Source: Chloroflexota bacterium
GTDB taxonomy: Bacteria; Chloroflexota; Anaerolineae; Aggregatilineales; Phototrophicaceae
Direction of reading: 5' to 3'
Length of the DNA stretch: 64,000 nucleotides
NCBI GenBank assembly: GCA_011523515.1
Contig: WTGO01000048.1
Location: 1-64,000 of the forward strand
Part shown: in pieces, positions 1 through 9,237 of the stretch
How the letters are laid out: every line of letters starts with the position of its first letter
Position numbering within the stretch: the stretch's first letter is position 1
Notes under the pieces: generated by a model
What the model was told of the DNA's origin: nothing
The model's input: the letters and a program-made list of their open reading frames with translations, nothing else
The model's database searches: none
Translations under genes and position numbers: made by a program

Positions 1-39
1 GCGGACATTTTCTCATATCTCAAGTTTACAACATATCGA

Positions 40-76
40 AATTTCACCACTCCCCCTCCGTGCCTCTGTGGTGAAA
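40..76. repeat. Solo arm of the inverted-end repeat family
   Basis: The end of this stretch reads CCTCTGTGGTGAAAT. It matches the right arm of the small inverted-end elements at 6981, 58262 and 59401. It may be the right end of an element whose left end lies before the window. Nothing else was recognised in bases 1-132 apart from an AGGA-type ribosome binding site for the first gene. Confidence 0.5.
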
Positions 77-132
77 TCCAGTCTGCCGCGCTACAATGTG
101 CCGTCACCTGCTAGCTACCAAAGGACTGAACA

Positions 133-3100
133 ATGACCGACTCCAAATTCGCCGGTTTAGCCGAATTCCGCTGCATCGGACCCTTCCGCGGCGGGCGCGT
201 CGTCGCTGTCGCCGGCGACCCGCGCGACACCAACACCTTCTATTTCGGCGGCGTCTGCGGCGGCGTCTGGAAGACCACTGACGCCGGCCAATATTGGGAG
301 AACATCAGCGACGGCTACTTCACCGCTTCGTCCGTGGGCGCGCTGGAAGTGGCGCCGGCCGACCCCAACGTCATCTACGCCGGCACTGGCGAGACGACCA
401 TTCGCATTGATGTCTCCATCGGCGATGGCATCTACAAATCGACCGATGCCGGGCGCAGCTGGAAGCATTTGGGGCTGAAAGAGACGCGCCAGATCGCCAA
501 GATTCGCAGTCATCCGCAGAATGCCGATTTGGTGTATGCGGCGGTCTTCGGGCACGCCTTCGGCCCCAATCCCGAGCGCGGCGTTTATCGTTCGGAGGAC
601 GGCGGCGAGACCTGGGAGAATGTGCTGCACGTCAGCGAGAAAGCCGGCGCCATCGACCTGACCATCGACCAGAACAATCCGCGCATCATCTACGCGTCCT
701 TCTGGGAGGCTTATCGCAACTTCTGGCAGATAAGCTCCGGCGGCGAGGGCAGCGGCATCTGGCGCAGCATGGACGGCGGCGATACGTGGGAGCGGCTTAC
801 CCCCGCGCAGAGCGACACGGGACTTCCCCCTGACTCGTCGGGGGGATCGAGGGGGGTTGGCTTGCCGAAGGGTTTGCTGGGCAAAATCGGGTTGGCGGCA
901 TCGCCGGCGCAGCCCGGGCGCGTCTGGGCCATCATCGAGAACCAGCCCGATGGCGGCATCTACCGCAGCGATGATTACGGCGAGACCTGGGTGGTCGGCA
1001 GCAAGGACAACCGCTTCATCTCGCGCGCCTGGTATTACATGCACCTGACCGCTGATCCGCTGGACGCGAATACGATTTACATCAACAACCTCAACTTCTG
1101 GAAGTCGACCGATGGCGGGCATAACTTCACGGAGATCACCACGCCGCACGGCGATGACCACGACCTGTGGGTCCACCCAAGCAACAACCAGATCATGATC
1201 CACGGCAACGACGGCGGCGCTTGCGTCTCGCTGAATGGCGGGCTGTCCTGGTCGAGCATTTACAATCAGCCGACGGCGCAGATTTATCACCTCGATTTCG
1301 ACAGCCACGAGCCCTATTACGTCTATGGCACGCAGCAGGACAATTCCAGTTTGCGCGTGCCCAGCCGCAGCCGCTATTCCTCGATCACCTGGGAAGACTG
1401 CGACATCATCGGCTCGGGCGAGAGCGGCTATATCGCGGTGGATCCGGATGATTCGGATATCGTCTACGTCGGCGCCATCGGTAGCTCGCCGGGCGGTGGC
1501 AACAGCCTGCAGCGTTACGACCATCGCCGGCAGCAGATTCGGCTGATCGCCACCTGGCCGCGCAGCTCGACCGGCTTGGGCGCGCAGGCGGACAAATACC
1601 GCTTCGCCTGGACCTACCCCATCGTCTTTTCGCCACATGACAGCCGCGTCATCTACATCGGCGGCAATCAGATACTCAAGACGGCGAATGAGGGGCAGAG
1701 CTGGCAGGAGATCAGCCCCGATTTGACCAAAGCCGATCCGGAGACGCTGAAACCGTCGGGCGGGCCGATTAACCGCGATGCGGTCGGCGCTGAGCATTTC
1801 GCCACGGTCTACACGCTGGCGGAATCACCGCATGAGCCGGGCGTGATCTGGGCCGGCTCGGATGACGGCTTGCTACATATCACGCGGGATGCGGGCGGGA
1901 ACTGGACCGACATCACGCCGCCGGGCATGGGCGAATGGAGCATGTTCACCATGATCGAGCCCTCGCCGCACGACCCGGCGACCGTTTACGTCAGCGCCAC
2001 GCGCTACAAAAACGACGACTACGCGCCCTACGTCTACAAGACAACCGACTACGGCGCCAGCTGGACAACCATCGTCGACGGCATCGCCGGCGATCACTTC
2101 TGCCGCGTCGTGCGTGAAGATCCGGCGCGCGAGGGCCTGCTCTACCTGGGCACGGAATTCGGCTTGTACATCTCGTTCGACACCGGCGACAGCTGGCAGC
2201 GCTTCCAACTGAATCTGCCGGTATCGCCGATTTACGACCTTAAGCTGAAAAATGGCGACCTGGTCGTGGCGACGCACGGTCGCTCATTTTGGGTGCTTGA
2301 TGATGTGACGGCGATTCACCAATTCAGCGACGATATTGCGGGCAAAACGGCGCATCTGTTGACACCGGGCACGGTCGAGCGCCATCTGCCCAAGGTCTTT
2401 GAAGGCTTGTTCGAGAGCGGCGATGGCAAGCAATATATGAGCACGCTGGGCATGGTGGCCGCTTACGTCAAGCAGGAGACGCCCGAGCACGGCGTCAAGC
2501 ACACCTACCTCGATAGCGGTACGAACCCGCCCAAGGGCGCGGTCATCACCTACTATCTGCGAGAGAAACCGGAGTCGACCATCACACTGCGCATCGACGA
2601 CGCCGACGGGAACGAGGTCAAGTCTTTCCAGAGCTTAAACGCTGACGAGGAAGAGAAGGCTGCGGGCATAAGAACTGACGAGACGCCCAAGGAGCTGCGC
2701 ATCCCGTCAAACACGGGCTGGAACCGCTTCGTCTGGGATCTGCGCTATCCCGACGCGCACAAGGTGGCGCCGCACGACGACAATCAGCAGGGCTTCATCA
2801 AGGGGCCGCATGCCGTGCCGGGAACGTACCGCGTCACCTTGACGGTCGGCGATGAGGCGTTGAGCCAGCCACTGAAGATCGTCAAGGAAGCCGGCGTCGA
2901 CGCCAGCCAGGCTGACCTGCAGGCGCAATTCGATTTGCTGCTGCGCATCCGCGACAAGGTCTCGGCGACGCACAAAGTCGTCAACCAAATGCGCGATGCG
3001 CGGGCGCAACTCAAGGGTTGGCGCGAGCGCCTGGCGGGCTTGGAATCGGCGGCCGGCATCATCGACGCCGCCAAAGCGCTGGAGGAGCAGGTGCTGGAAG

Positions 3101-3378
3101 TCGAGAAGGAGCTGATGATCCCGGAGACGCGCGCCGGCTGGCCCGATGCCATGAACAGCGGCGACCGCCTGGCGACGCAGCTCAGCAATTTGAGCTTCAA
3201 TGTCAACCTGGGCGACTACAAGCCGACCGATTACGAGCACGAAGCCTTGGCCGAAATCGCGGCCGAAATCGACGGCGCCGCCGACAAGTTCAGCGACATC
3301 GTCGACGGCAACCTGGCCGAATTCAACACCATGCTGAGCAACGCCGGCTTTGGCGTGGTGGCGCTGAAGGTGGAGTGA
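133..3378 (+). CDS. VPS10/sortilin-like BNR-repeat beta-propeller protein
   Basis: This 1081-residue protein has many Asp-box/BNR turns of the SxDGGxTW type, for example STDAGRSW, SEDGGETW, SMDGGDTW and SDDYGETW. They fill about residues 15-730 and mark a VPS10/sortilin-like multi-bladed propeller. Database annotation often calls such proteins glycosyl hydrolases, but no enzymatic activity can be read here. A C-terminal region (about 790-1080) contains an Ig-like strand set and a helical, charged part. No signal peptide is visible, which is odd because many relatives are exported. The start has AAGGA upstream. Around residues 225-245 a stretch rich in Gly, Pro and Ser interrupts the propeller. 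It is encoded by a G/C-run hairpin repeat (see the repeat at 814-860). Confidence 0.85.
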   Translation: MTDSKFAGLAEFRCIGPFRGGRVVAVAGDPRDTNTFYFGGVCGGVWKTTDAGQYWENISDGYFTASSVGALEVAPADPNVIYAGTGETTIRIDVSIGDGIYKSTDAGRSWKHLGLKETRQIAKIRSHPQNADLVYAAVFGHAFGPNPERGVYRSEDGGETWENVLHVSEKAGAIDLTIDQNNPRIIYASFWEAYRNFWQISSGGEGSGIWRSMDGGDTWERLTPAQSDTGLPPDSSGGSRGVGLPKGLLGKIGLAASPAQPGRVWAIIENQPDGGIYRSDDYGETWVVGSKDNRFISRAWYYMHLTADPLDANTIYINNLNFWKSTDGGHNFTEITTPHGDDHDLWVHPSNNQIMIHGNDGGACVSLNGGLSWSSIYNQPTAQIYHLDFDSHEPYYVYGTQQDNSSLRVPSRSRYSSITWEDCDIIGSGESGYIAVDPDDSDIVYVGAIGSSPGGGNSLQRYDHRRQQIRLIATWPRSSTGLGAQADKYRFAWTYPIVFSPHDSRVIYIGGNQILKTANEGQSWQEISPDLTKADPETLKPSGGPINRDAVGAEHFATVYTLAESPHEPGVIWAGSDDGLLHITRDAGGNWTDITPPGMGEWSMFTMIEPSPHDPATVYVSATRYKNDDYAPYVYKTTDYGASWTTIVDGIAGDHFCRVVREDPAREGLLYLGTEFGLYISFDTGDSWQRFQLNLPVSPIYDLKLKNGDLVVATHGRSFWVLDDVTAIHQFSDDIAGKTAHLLTPGTVERHLPKVFEGLFESGDGKQYMSTLGMVAAYVKQETPEHGVKHTYLDSGTNPPKGAVITYYLREKPESTITLRIDDADGNEVKSFQSLNADEEEKAAGIRTDETPKELRIPSNTGWNRFVWDLRYPDAHKVAPHDDNQQGFIKGPHAVPGTYRVTLTVGDEALSQPLKIVKEAGVDASQADLQAQFDLLLRIRDKVSATHKVVNQMRDARAQLKGWRERLAGLESAAGIIDAAKALEEQVLEVEKELMIPETRAGWPDAMNSGDRLATQLSNLSFNVNLGDYKPTDYEHEALAEIAAEIDGAADKFSDIVDGNLAEFNTMLSNAGFGVVALKVE
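814..860 (+). repeat. G/C-run hairpin repeat inserted in frame in a CDS
   Basis: The DNA has the form GACTTCCCCC, eight bases, GGGGGGATCGA, then GGGGGGTTGG. The same design occurs in inverted orientation in the intergenic copy at 3393-3437. Its translation (GLPPDSSGGSRGVGLP) interrupts a normal propeller passage, and the GLP tripeptide is duplicated at its edges. This looks like an in-frame repeat insertion. Confidence 0.6.
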
Positions 3379-3392
3379 CGAGGTGCGGAATT

Positions 3393-3437
3393 CCAACCCC
3401 CTCTAAGTCTCCCCCCATTGCAATGGGGGGAGACTTT
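3393..3437 (-). repeat. Intergenic copy of the G/C-run hairpin repeat
   Basis: The sequence has CCAACCCCCTCTAAG, then a perfect hairpin AGTCTCCCCCCATT / AATGGGGGGAGACT. Read on the minus strand it matches the intragenic copy at 814-860: a C-run, loop and G-run followed by GAGGGGGTTGG. It lies just after the VPS10-like gene and could also act as a bidirectional transcription barrier. Confidence 0.6.
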
Positions 3438-3558
3438 ACCCGCACAGAGCGACTCACTTTCGCTGTTCGTCCGGTTTTTTCCGCGTGGCGAAGGCAAGGT
3501 CATTCCAACCACGCGACAAGCGTCACGTCTCCCCGCCACCGGCTTGGCTGTTGTTTCA

Positions 3559-3583
3559 GGGCGAGCCAAGGCTCGCCCCTACA
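3559..3583 (+). repeat. REP-like palindrome, copy 1
   Basis: Inverted repeat GGGCGAGCC / GGCTCGCCC with an AA centre, followed by CTACA. Seven further copies of the same form were found in this window, all in intergenic DNA, often just after gene ends. Confidence 0.75.
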
Positions 3584-3610
3584 TAGATCGTTAGCGGCAA
3601 TTGTAGTCCA

Positions 3611-4795
3611 ATGAAACGCTCCAGACCTTTTCTCAATTTGATGCTGGCGGACTTCATCGCACGCTCCGCTTACCAGATGGGCAAGACGCCGCTGCTATCG
3701 ATTTTCGCCGCGGCCCTGGGGGCGTCGGGCGCCTTCCTGGGTCTGATCGTCACCGTCTCAACCGTAACCGGGCTCTTTCTCAAGCCGCTCTTCGGCATAT
3801 TGTCCGACCGCTGGGGGCGGCGCGTCTGGCTGCTCATCGGCGCCTGCTTCTTCGCCTTCATGCCTTTTTTGTACCGCTTCATCCAGACGCCCGACCAGCT
3901 GCTGGTTATTCGGCTGGCGCATGGCCTGGCGACAGCGATTTACGGGCCGGTGACGCTGGCCTATATCGCCGAGTTGGCCAAGGGCGGGCAGGTGGCCGAA
4001 GACATCGGCTGGTTCGAGATGGCGCGCAGCGGCGGCTACGTTTTTGGCCCGCTGCTGGGCGGCTGGCTGCTGCTCTCCTTTGAGCCGGCGGCGGTCTTCA
4101 CCATCATCGGCGTCATCAGCTGCTTCGTATTCCTGCCGGTATTGAGCTTGCCCGAGCCGCCAGCGACCACAAAACGCAAACGCATGTCCGTCGGGCGGCA
4201 CATCTTCAGCGCGATACGCGATGGCGGGCGCACCTCCGCCGTCTGGCTGACCGGCGCCCTGGAAGCTGTCACCTTTATCGCGCTGTATACCCTCAAAGCC
4301 TTCCTGCCGATATTCGCGCTGGAGGCGGGCGTCAGCGTGGCGCTGATCGGTCTCTTCTTCAGCTTGAATGAAGCCGTGCACGTGCTTTGCAAACCCTTCT
4401 GCGGTCGGCTGAGCGATCGCTTTGGCTATCTGCTCAGCATCAGCCTGGGCATGCTGATTCTGGCGATTTCGCTGCCTATCGTCGGCGTGCTGGACCAGGG
4501 CGCGCTCTTCCTGCTGCCGGCGGCGCTGATGGGCCTGGCGCAGGCGCTGATCTTCCCGGCGGCCAAGGCGCTGGTATCGAATCGCATCAGCGCGGAGCAC
4601 CTGGGCGCGGGCATGGGCCTGATCGGCATGCTGCAGAATTTCGGCAAGGTGGCGGGCCCGGTGCTGGGCGGTCTGGCCATCGCGGCGCTGGGATACAACT
4701 CAACGCTGCTAATGCTCAGCGCGCTTTTGGCGCTCGGCGCGCTTGTCATTTGGGGTCTGTTCGCGCCGCGCAAGTTGGGCAGCTCGACTCGCTAG
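3611..4795 (+). CDS. MFS transporter
   Basis: A 394-residue membrane protein with about twelve hydrophobic helices. The signature loop between helices 2 and 3 (GILSDRWGRRVW, about residues 65-77) and its pseudo-repeat in the second half (GRLSDRFGYLL) identify the major facilitator superfamily. It probably works as a proton-coupled efflux or uptake carrier in the inner membrane. The substrate cannot be read from the sequence. It is a single gene preceded by two repeats and followed, six bases later, by the end of a convergent gene. Confidence 0.85.
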   Translation: MKRSRPFLNLMLADFIARSAYQMGKTPLLSIFAAALGASGAFLGLIVTVSTVTGLFLKPLFGILSDRWGRRVWLLIGACFFAFMPFLYRFIQTPDQLLVIRLAHGLATAIYGPVTLAYIAELAKGGQVAEDIGWFEMARSGGYVFGPLLGGWLLLSFEPAAVFTIIGVISCFVFLPVLSLPEPPATTKRKRMSVGRHIFSAIRDGGRTSAVWLTGALEAVTFIALYTLKAFLPIFALEAGVSVALIGLFFSLNEAVHVLCKPFCGRLSDRFGYLLSISLGMLILAISLPIVGVLDQGALFLLPAALMGLAQALIFPAAKALVSNRISAEHLGAGMGLIGMLQNFGKVAGPVLGGLAIAALGYNSTLLMLSALLALGALVIWGLFAPRKLGSSTR

Positions 4796-4800
4796 GCGCT

Positions 4801-5778
4801 TCACACCCAGCAGCCATTCGTCACGGCGCCCCAGACATTGGTCACGCGCCGCTTGGCCGACCCGTCGGCATTCATGATCATGAGCAGATGATGGCCGGGG
4901 AAGGTTGAAGCGGTCACGTAGCTGATTTGCGCGCCATCCGGCGACCAGCGCGGCGAGGTCGCGCCGCCCGGATGATCGGTCAGCTTGGCGAGTTCGGCGC
5001 CGCCATAGGGATTCATGCGGTAAACTTGCCGATCCACCACCAGCGCCAGCCATTCGCCGGTCGGCGACCAGGCGACCTCGCTGATCTGCCGGCGTGTTTC
5101 GTAGATGACTTGCTCCTTGCGCCCGGCTGAATTGGCGACGACCAAGCGCGAGGCCCAGCTGGCGTCATCATCATGGCGCTTGATGATGTAGACAAGTTGA
5201 CGCCCAGAAGCTGAAAAGTCCGGCGATATAAACGACTGATCCGCCGTTGGCGATCTGATAATTCGGAATTTGCGGCTAAAGAGGGCGCCGGCGACCAGGC
5301 CGAAGCGTGGCTCCGCGAAACCTTCAAACTGGCGTGAGACCACGATAGCCGCGCCATCCGGCGCGATGGCGATCTGCCGCGTCGCCGACAGCAAGTCGCC
5401 CGCGGCCGGCTTGTCCAGGTGCAAGCCTGTACCATCCAGCAGCGAATGGTGGAAGCCGTTGAGATCGCGCCGGTGGCTGGCGATCACCAACTGCTGTGAG
5501 ACCGGTTCACAGTCGATATCGGTTGCGCGCAGGTAGCCGTCGCCATGCGGGATCGAGCCGACGATGCGTCTCATAACGCGACCGTCGATGCTAACGCGAT
5601 AGACCGAGTTGGCGTTCCGGCTCGCGTCTACGGAGTCGAAGTCGGAGATGAAGATCAAAGTATTTTCGGCCGGCTCGCTGGCAGGCAAGAATAGTTGCCG
5701 GCCAACAAAGAGAATGACGACCGCCATGACATAGACGGTGATGATGTTTGTCCGGCGGGAGCGACTCCTGATGATCAT
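4801..5778 (-). CDS. Membrane-anchored WD40-like (PD40/TolB-type) propeller protein
   Basis: This 325-residue protein has a basic N-terminus (IIRSRSRRTN) and one hydrophobic helix at about residues 12-30, so it is likely a signal-anchored protein facing outwards. The rest contains PD40 blades of the type WSPTGEWLALV and WSPDGAQISYV, as in TolB-like proteins. No catalytic domain is seen. It may sense or bind cell-envelope partners. It lies 17 bases downstream of the iron alcohol dehydrogenase on the same strand and could be co-transcribed with it. Confidence 0.75.
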   Translation of the reverse strand: MIIRSRSRRTNIITVYVMAVVILFVGRQLFLPASEPAENTLIFISDFDSVDASRNANSVYRVSIDGRVMRRIVGSIPHGDGYLRATDIDCEPVSQQLVIASHRRDLNGFHHSLLDGTGLHLDKPAAGDLLSATRQIAIAPDGAAIVVSRQFEGFAEPRFGLVAGALFSRKFRIIRSPTADQSFISPDFSASGRQLVYIIKRHDDDASWASRLVVANSAGRKEQVIYETRRQISEVAWSPTGEWLALVVDRQVYRMNPYGGAELAKLTDHPGGATSPRWSPDGAQISYVTASTFPGHHLLMIMNADGSAKRRVTNVWGAVTNGCWV

Positions 5779-5795
5779 GCCCTGCCCTTCTCCGC

Positions 5796-6953
5796 CTATA
5801 GCGCGGCGCGCAGTATGTCAGTAAGTTCTACGGCGGTCAGCGTGATTGGGTTGCCTTTCATGCTGCTGGAGGCGCTCGACTTGGCGACAATCTCGTCAAA
5901 GTCGTCGGCGCGCAGGCCATAGGCGCTCAGCCGGGGAATGCTGAATTCTTGGCTGCTGTCGCGTATCCAGTCCATAGCGTCTTGCGCCGTGGCCGATCTG
6001 TCGAATAGGAGAAACTGCGCGGCGTATTCGTAGCGCTGCAGGGCCGGGTTCTCGGGTTCGCGTTCACGCAGCGCCCTGATATTGGCGGCCATCACCGGCG
6101 GCAGCAGCGCAGCGCAGACCGCGCCGTGGGGCGCGTCGTACATGCCGCCCAGGACGCCGGCGAAACCGTGCACTGCGCCCAGCTTGGCATTGGCCAGGGC
6201 CAAGCCGCCCAGCAGGCTGACAAGCGCCATATCGCGGCGGGCGGCGGCATCATTCGGCTGCTCGTAGACGCGGCGCAGCGAGCGGCCCGCCCGGCGCAAA
6301 CCTTCGCTGCACATGCCGTCGGTCAATGGCGTGGCCAGATGCGAGACGAAGGGTTCGAGCACTTGCGTCAGGGCGTCCATGCCGGTGCTGGCGGTGACGG
6401 CCGGCGGCATGGAATGCGTCAGCAGGGGATCGACCAAGGCGATATCGGCTAACATGCGGTTGTCGCGCAGGCTGACTTTGACGCGCTGCGCTTTCGAGCC
6501 GAGCACAGCGTTCTTGGAAACTTCGGCGCCCGTGCCGGCGGTTGTGGGCAGGGCGATGAAGGGCAGGGGATCGGCGGACAGTTTCTTCCCGGCGCCGATG
6601 ACTTCGAGGTAATCGAGAACGGCGCCCTGGTTCGGGATGAGCGCAGCGCTGGCCTTGCCGCCATCGATGACGCTGCCGCCGCCGATGCTGATCACCAAAT
6701 CGCAGCCCGCCGATTCTGCGATCGCCTTGGCTTCGTCGATGACGTCGACGCTGGGCTCGCCGCTGAGGGAAAAACGGGAAAAAGGCAAGCCGGCGTCGCG
6801 CAGGGCGTCAATCAGCTGCGTTACCGCGACCGGCTGAAAGCTGTCGGTGACGAGCAAGGCGTGGCTGCCCAGCGCTTGCGCCAACTGCGGCAGTTGCGCG
6901 GCGCTGCCATCGCCGAAAATAATGCGCGCCGCGGTGGCGAATTCAAATTGCAT
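5796..6953 (-). CDS. Iron-containing alcohol dehydrogenase family protein
   Basis: This 385-residue protein has the dinucleotide motif IGGGSVIDGGKA (about residues 91-102) and the C-terminal metal region GAVHGFAGVLGGMYDAPHG, so it belongs to the Fe-ADH (group III) family. It should oxidise an alcohol or reduce an aldehyde with NAD(P). In the first metal motif the family's usual DALTH is DALTQ, so Gln replaces one histidine ligand. The AHP histidine of FucO-type enzymes is also absent (AGV). As I recall, a DALTQ subgroup exists, so the protein is probably intact but with altered metal or substrate preference. The start is preceded by GAAGGGA. Confidence 0.85.
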   Translation of the reverse strand: MQFEFATAARIIFGDGSAAQLPQLAQALGSHALLVTDSFQPVAVTQLIDALRDAGLPFSRFSLSGEPSVDVIDEAKAIAESAGCDLVISIGGGSVIDGGKASAALIPNQGAVLDYLEVIGAGKKLSADPLPFIALPTTAGTGAEVSKNAVLGSKAQRVKVSLRDNRMLADIALVDPLLTHSMPPAVTASTGMDALTQVLEPFVSHLATPLTDGMCSEGLRRAGRSLRRVYEQPNDAAARRDMALVSLLGGLALANAKLGAVHGFAGVLGGMYDAPHGAVCAALLPPVMAANIRALREREPENPALQRYEYAAQFLLFDRSATAQDAMDWIRDSSQEFSIPRLSAYGLRADDFDEIVAKSSASSSMKGNPITLTAVELTDILRAAL

Positions 6954-6980
6954 GGCGGTCCCTTCGCTCTAGAATAGCTC

Positions 6981-7149
6981 TTACCACAGAGGAAAATGAG
7001 GGCACACAGAGGGCACAGAGGATTTTGTATAGTTTCGAAATTGCCGCAATGTAGTCAACCATCCACCAAATGAAAACCCTCGCTGGCATACAATCACTTC
7101 GTTGCTTTTCTCGTTGCCCTCTGTGTATCCTCTGTGTTCTCTGTGGTAA
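6981..7149. repeat. Inverted-end element E1 (169 bp)
   Basis: The left end (TTACCACAGAGG, then repeated CACAGAGG units) is the inverse of the right end (CCTCTGTGTTCTCTGTGGTAA). Elements of the same form and nearly the same length lie at 58262-58426 and 59401-59565. There is no open reading frame of its own. It is MITE-like in shape and sits between two divergent genes. Confidence 0.6.
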
Positions 7150-7244
7150 AGATAATTTCAGAGTTGCTGCCGAATACTCGCGTACCTTGAATACCGCTCT
7201 CGACTGTGCCAGTATTGTCGCATTATGTCGAAAAGGCGGGGGAA

Positions 7245-7943
7245 ATGCGAATGCTGCAAATCGAGTCGGTATTGACGCAGGAGGTACAAGCCGGGCGCGA
7301 GCAGGTGGCGCGCATCGGGCGCTTCCTGTTCGGCCGTCATTTGACCGATGCTGGCGGCGGCAACATCAGCCTGCGGGTCGGCGATGTCTTCTGCATGTCC
7401 CCGACGCTGGCCGGACAAAACAAGCAATGGCAATTGACGCCGGAGGATGTGCTGGTGGTCGATGGCCGCGGCGAGATCCTGGAGGGAGCGGGTGGGCTGA
7501 CGCGCGAGATTTCGGTGCATTTCGGCTTGCACGAGAATTTCCGCGACTATGGAACGGCCGTGATTCACGCGCATCCGCGCAATTTGATGGTCTTCGCCTG
7601 CGCCAATTTGCCCATGCCGCCGGTGATGGAAGCGACGCGCAAATTCGGCACGACGCCTGTGATCGACTATGCCCCGGCGCACAGCCCCAAGCTCGGCGAG
7701 CGCATCGCCGCCACCATGCGCGGGCGCGAAGCGATGATCGCCAAACACGCCGCGGGCACGATCGCTCCCTGGCACGGCTTATTCCTCATCGGCAAGAATC
7801 TGCCCGCCGCCCTGGACGCGGTTGAGCGCCTCGATACCAATGCCTACGTCATGATGATGTCGCGGCAGCTGGGCGCCAGCCCGCTGCTGAACGACGAAAG
7901 CGCGGCCATGGAAGCGGCCATCGCCGACTTTCGCACTGATTGA
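7245..7943 (+). CDS. Class II aldolase/adducin family protein
   Basis: This protein of about 232 residues matches the class II aldolase/adducin fold (fuculose-phosphate or ribulose-phosphate type). An early GGGNISLR segment binds phosphate. The metal ligands are visible as VIHAHP (HxH) and a later histidine in APWHGLF. Such enzymes make reversible retro-aldol cleavages of sugar phosphates, or epimerise them, with zinc. The ATG at 7245 is preferred over a GTG at 7206 because AGGCGGGGG lies just upstream of it. It is followed 7 bases later by a PfkB sugar kinase, which suggests one pathway: phosphorylation, then cleavage. Confidence 0.8.
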   Translation: MRMLQIESVLTQEVQAGREQVARIGRFLFGRHLTDAGGGNISLRVGDVFCMSPTLAGQNKQWQLTPEDVLVVDGRGEILEGAGGLTREISVHFGLHENFRDYGTAVIHAHPRNLMVFACANLPMPPVMEATRKFGTTPVIDYAPAHSPKLGERIAATMRGREAMIAKHAAGTIAPWHGLFLIGKNLPAALDAVERLDTNAYVMMMSRQLGASPLLNDESAAMEAAIADFRTD

Positions 7944-7950
7944 AGGCGCG

Positions 7951-8886
7951 ATGATCGTCTCACTGACGCCCAATACCACCATCGACCTCACCGTATTCGT
8001 CGACCACCTGCAAACCAACACCACCATCCGCGCGACGCGCACGGTGTACAGCTTGGGCGGCAAGCCGACCGACGCCGCCTGGATTCTGGGGCGCATGGGC
8101 GTGGGCAGCCAGGCGCTGGGCTTGGCGGCCGGCGCTATCGGCGAAAAAGTGAAGGCTCTGCTGGAAGACTTTGGCGTACGCGTCGATTTTGTGGCCGCTG
8201 AAGGCGAGACGCGCATCAATACCGTCATCATCGACGAGAGCAGCGGCGAGCACACCACCATCACCTCGGCATCCATGCTGGTAAGGCCGCCGCACCTGGA
8301 CGCCCTGCGTGAGCGCTACCTGGCAGCGCTGGAGCGGGCGACGGTGCTGATCACCGGTGGGTCGCTGCCGCCCGGCATGGAGCCCGACTTCTACTTTGAG
8401 GCGATTGAACTGGCGCGCGAGCGTGATGTGCCAGTGATATTCGACGCGTCCGAGCCCAATCTCAGCGCCGGTTTAAGCGCCCGCCCCGATTACATCAAGC
8501 CGAACGAGCATGAGCTGTCCGCCTTGGTCGGCCGCAAGCTGAAGACCGACGCCGAGCTGTACGACGCCGGGCGCGAAATCCTGGAGCGCTACGGTACACA
8601 AGTCGTTATCACTATGGGGGCAGACGGCGCGCTGGCTGTCTTGCGGGAGCGCAGCTATCGCATCCCGCCGATTCAGGTCGAGGTCAGCAGCCCGGCCGGC
8701 GCGGGCGATGCGGTGCTGGCCGGCCTGGCGCATGCGATATATCACAGGCAGCCGCTGGAGGAGGGCCTGCGCCTGGGTGTGGCGGCGGCGACAGCGGTCT
8801 GCCTGCAAGCGGGCACCGCCGCCTACGAGCTTGCCGACATGCAGCGCTTCCTTCCGCAAGTTGAGTTGATCCCCTACCCAAACTGA
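7951..8886 (+). CDS. PfkB-family sugar kinase, 1-phosphofructokinase/LacC type
   Basis: This 311-residue protein starts with the 1-phosphofructokinase-like segment SLTPNTTIDLTVFVD and has GGKPTDAAW near residue 31. Its C-terminal PfkB signature is SPAGAGDAVLAGLA, with the catalytic base Asp in GAGD. It should phosphorylate a sugar or sugar phosphate with ATP. Fructose-1-phosphate, tagatose-6-phosphate or a relative is likely; the exact substrate is unknown. It is 7 bases after the class II aldolase gene, and its stop codon overlaps the ATG of the broken cutC by one base, so the three formed one operon. Confidence 0.82.
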   Translation: MIVSLTPNTTIDLTVFVDHLQTNTTIRATRTVYSLGGKPTDAAWILGRMGVGSQALGLAAGAIGEKVKALLEDFGVRVDFVAAEGETRINTVIIDESSGEHTTITSASMLVRPPHLDALRERYLAALERATVLITGGSLPPGMEPDFYFEAIELARERDVPVIFDASEPNLSAGLSARPDYIKPNEHELSALVGRKLKTDAELYDAGREILERYGTQVVITMGADGALAVLRERSYRIPPIQVEVSSPAGAGDAVLAGLAHAIYHRQPLEEGLRLGVAAATAVCLQAGTAAYELADMQRFLPQVELIPYPN

Positions 8887-9219
8887 TGGACTATCGCTTT
8901 GAAATTGCTGTCGACTCGCTGGAATCGGCGCAGACCGCGCAGGACTGCGGCGCCGACCGCGTGGAGTTCTGCGCCGACTTGGCGAGCGGCGGGCAGAATC
9001 GACATCATGCCCGGCGCGGGCATTAACGCGGGCAATATCAGACGTATCGCGAAGGTCACAGGCGCGCGTAGCTTTCACTTTTCGGGCAAGGGAACGGTTG
9101 ATGGCCCCATGGCTTATCGTAATCCGCGACTGACGCCGGGAGATCAAGGCTCGGCGTACGAACGCATCTATGCCTCAGCCGAGCGGGTCCGAAACATAAT
9201 GGCTCAGCTGGTAGACTGA
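8886..9219 (+). pseudogene. cutC: cutC remnant with internal deletion and frameshift
   Basis: From the ATG at 8886 the first 36 codons read as the CutC N-terminus (IAVDSLESAQTAQDCGADRV, then EFCADLASGG). At about 8990 the CutC frame is lost. From there the +1 frame gives the CutC C-terminal part (GRIDIMPGAGINAGNIRRIA, then FHFSGKGTVDGP) down to a stop at 9219. About 120-130 central residues of the TIM barrel are missing against the family length of about 240. The junction lies in a GCGGCGGG run, consistent with a short-homology deletion. CutC is linked to copper homeostasis in E. coli. This copy cannot make a folded barrel. Confidence 0.8.
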
Positions 9220-9237
9220 GCCGATTCGACTTCAGCG

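Noticed and set aside
157-1797. Long open frame on the minus strand opposite the VPS10-like gene
   Set aside because: GC-rich coding DNA often leaves the opposite strand open. The translation has no domain-like pattern, while the plus-strand protein has clear propeller repeats.
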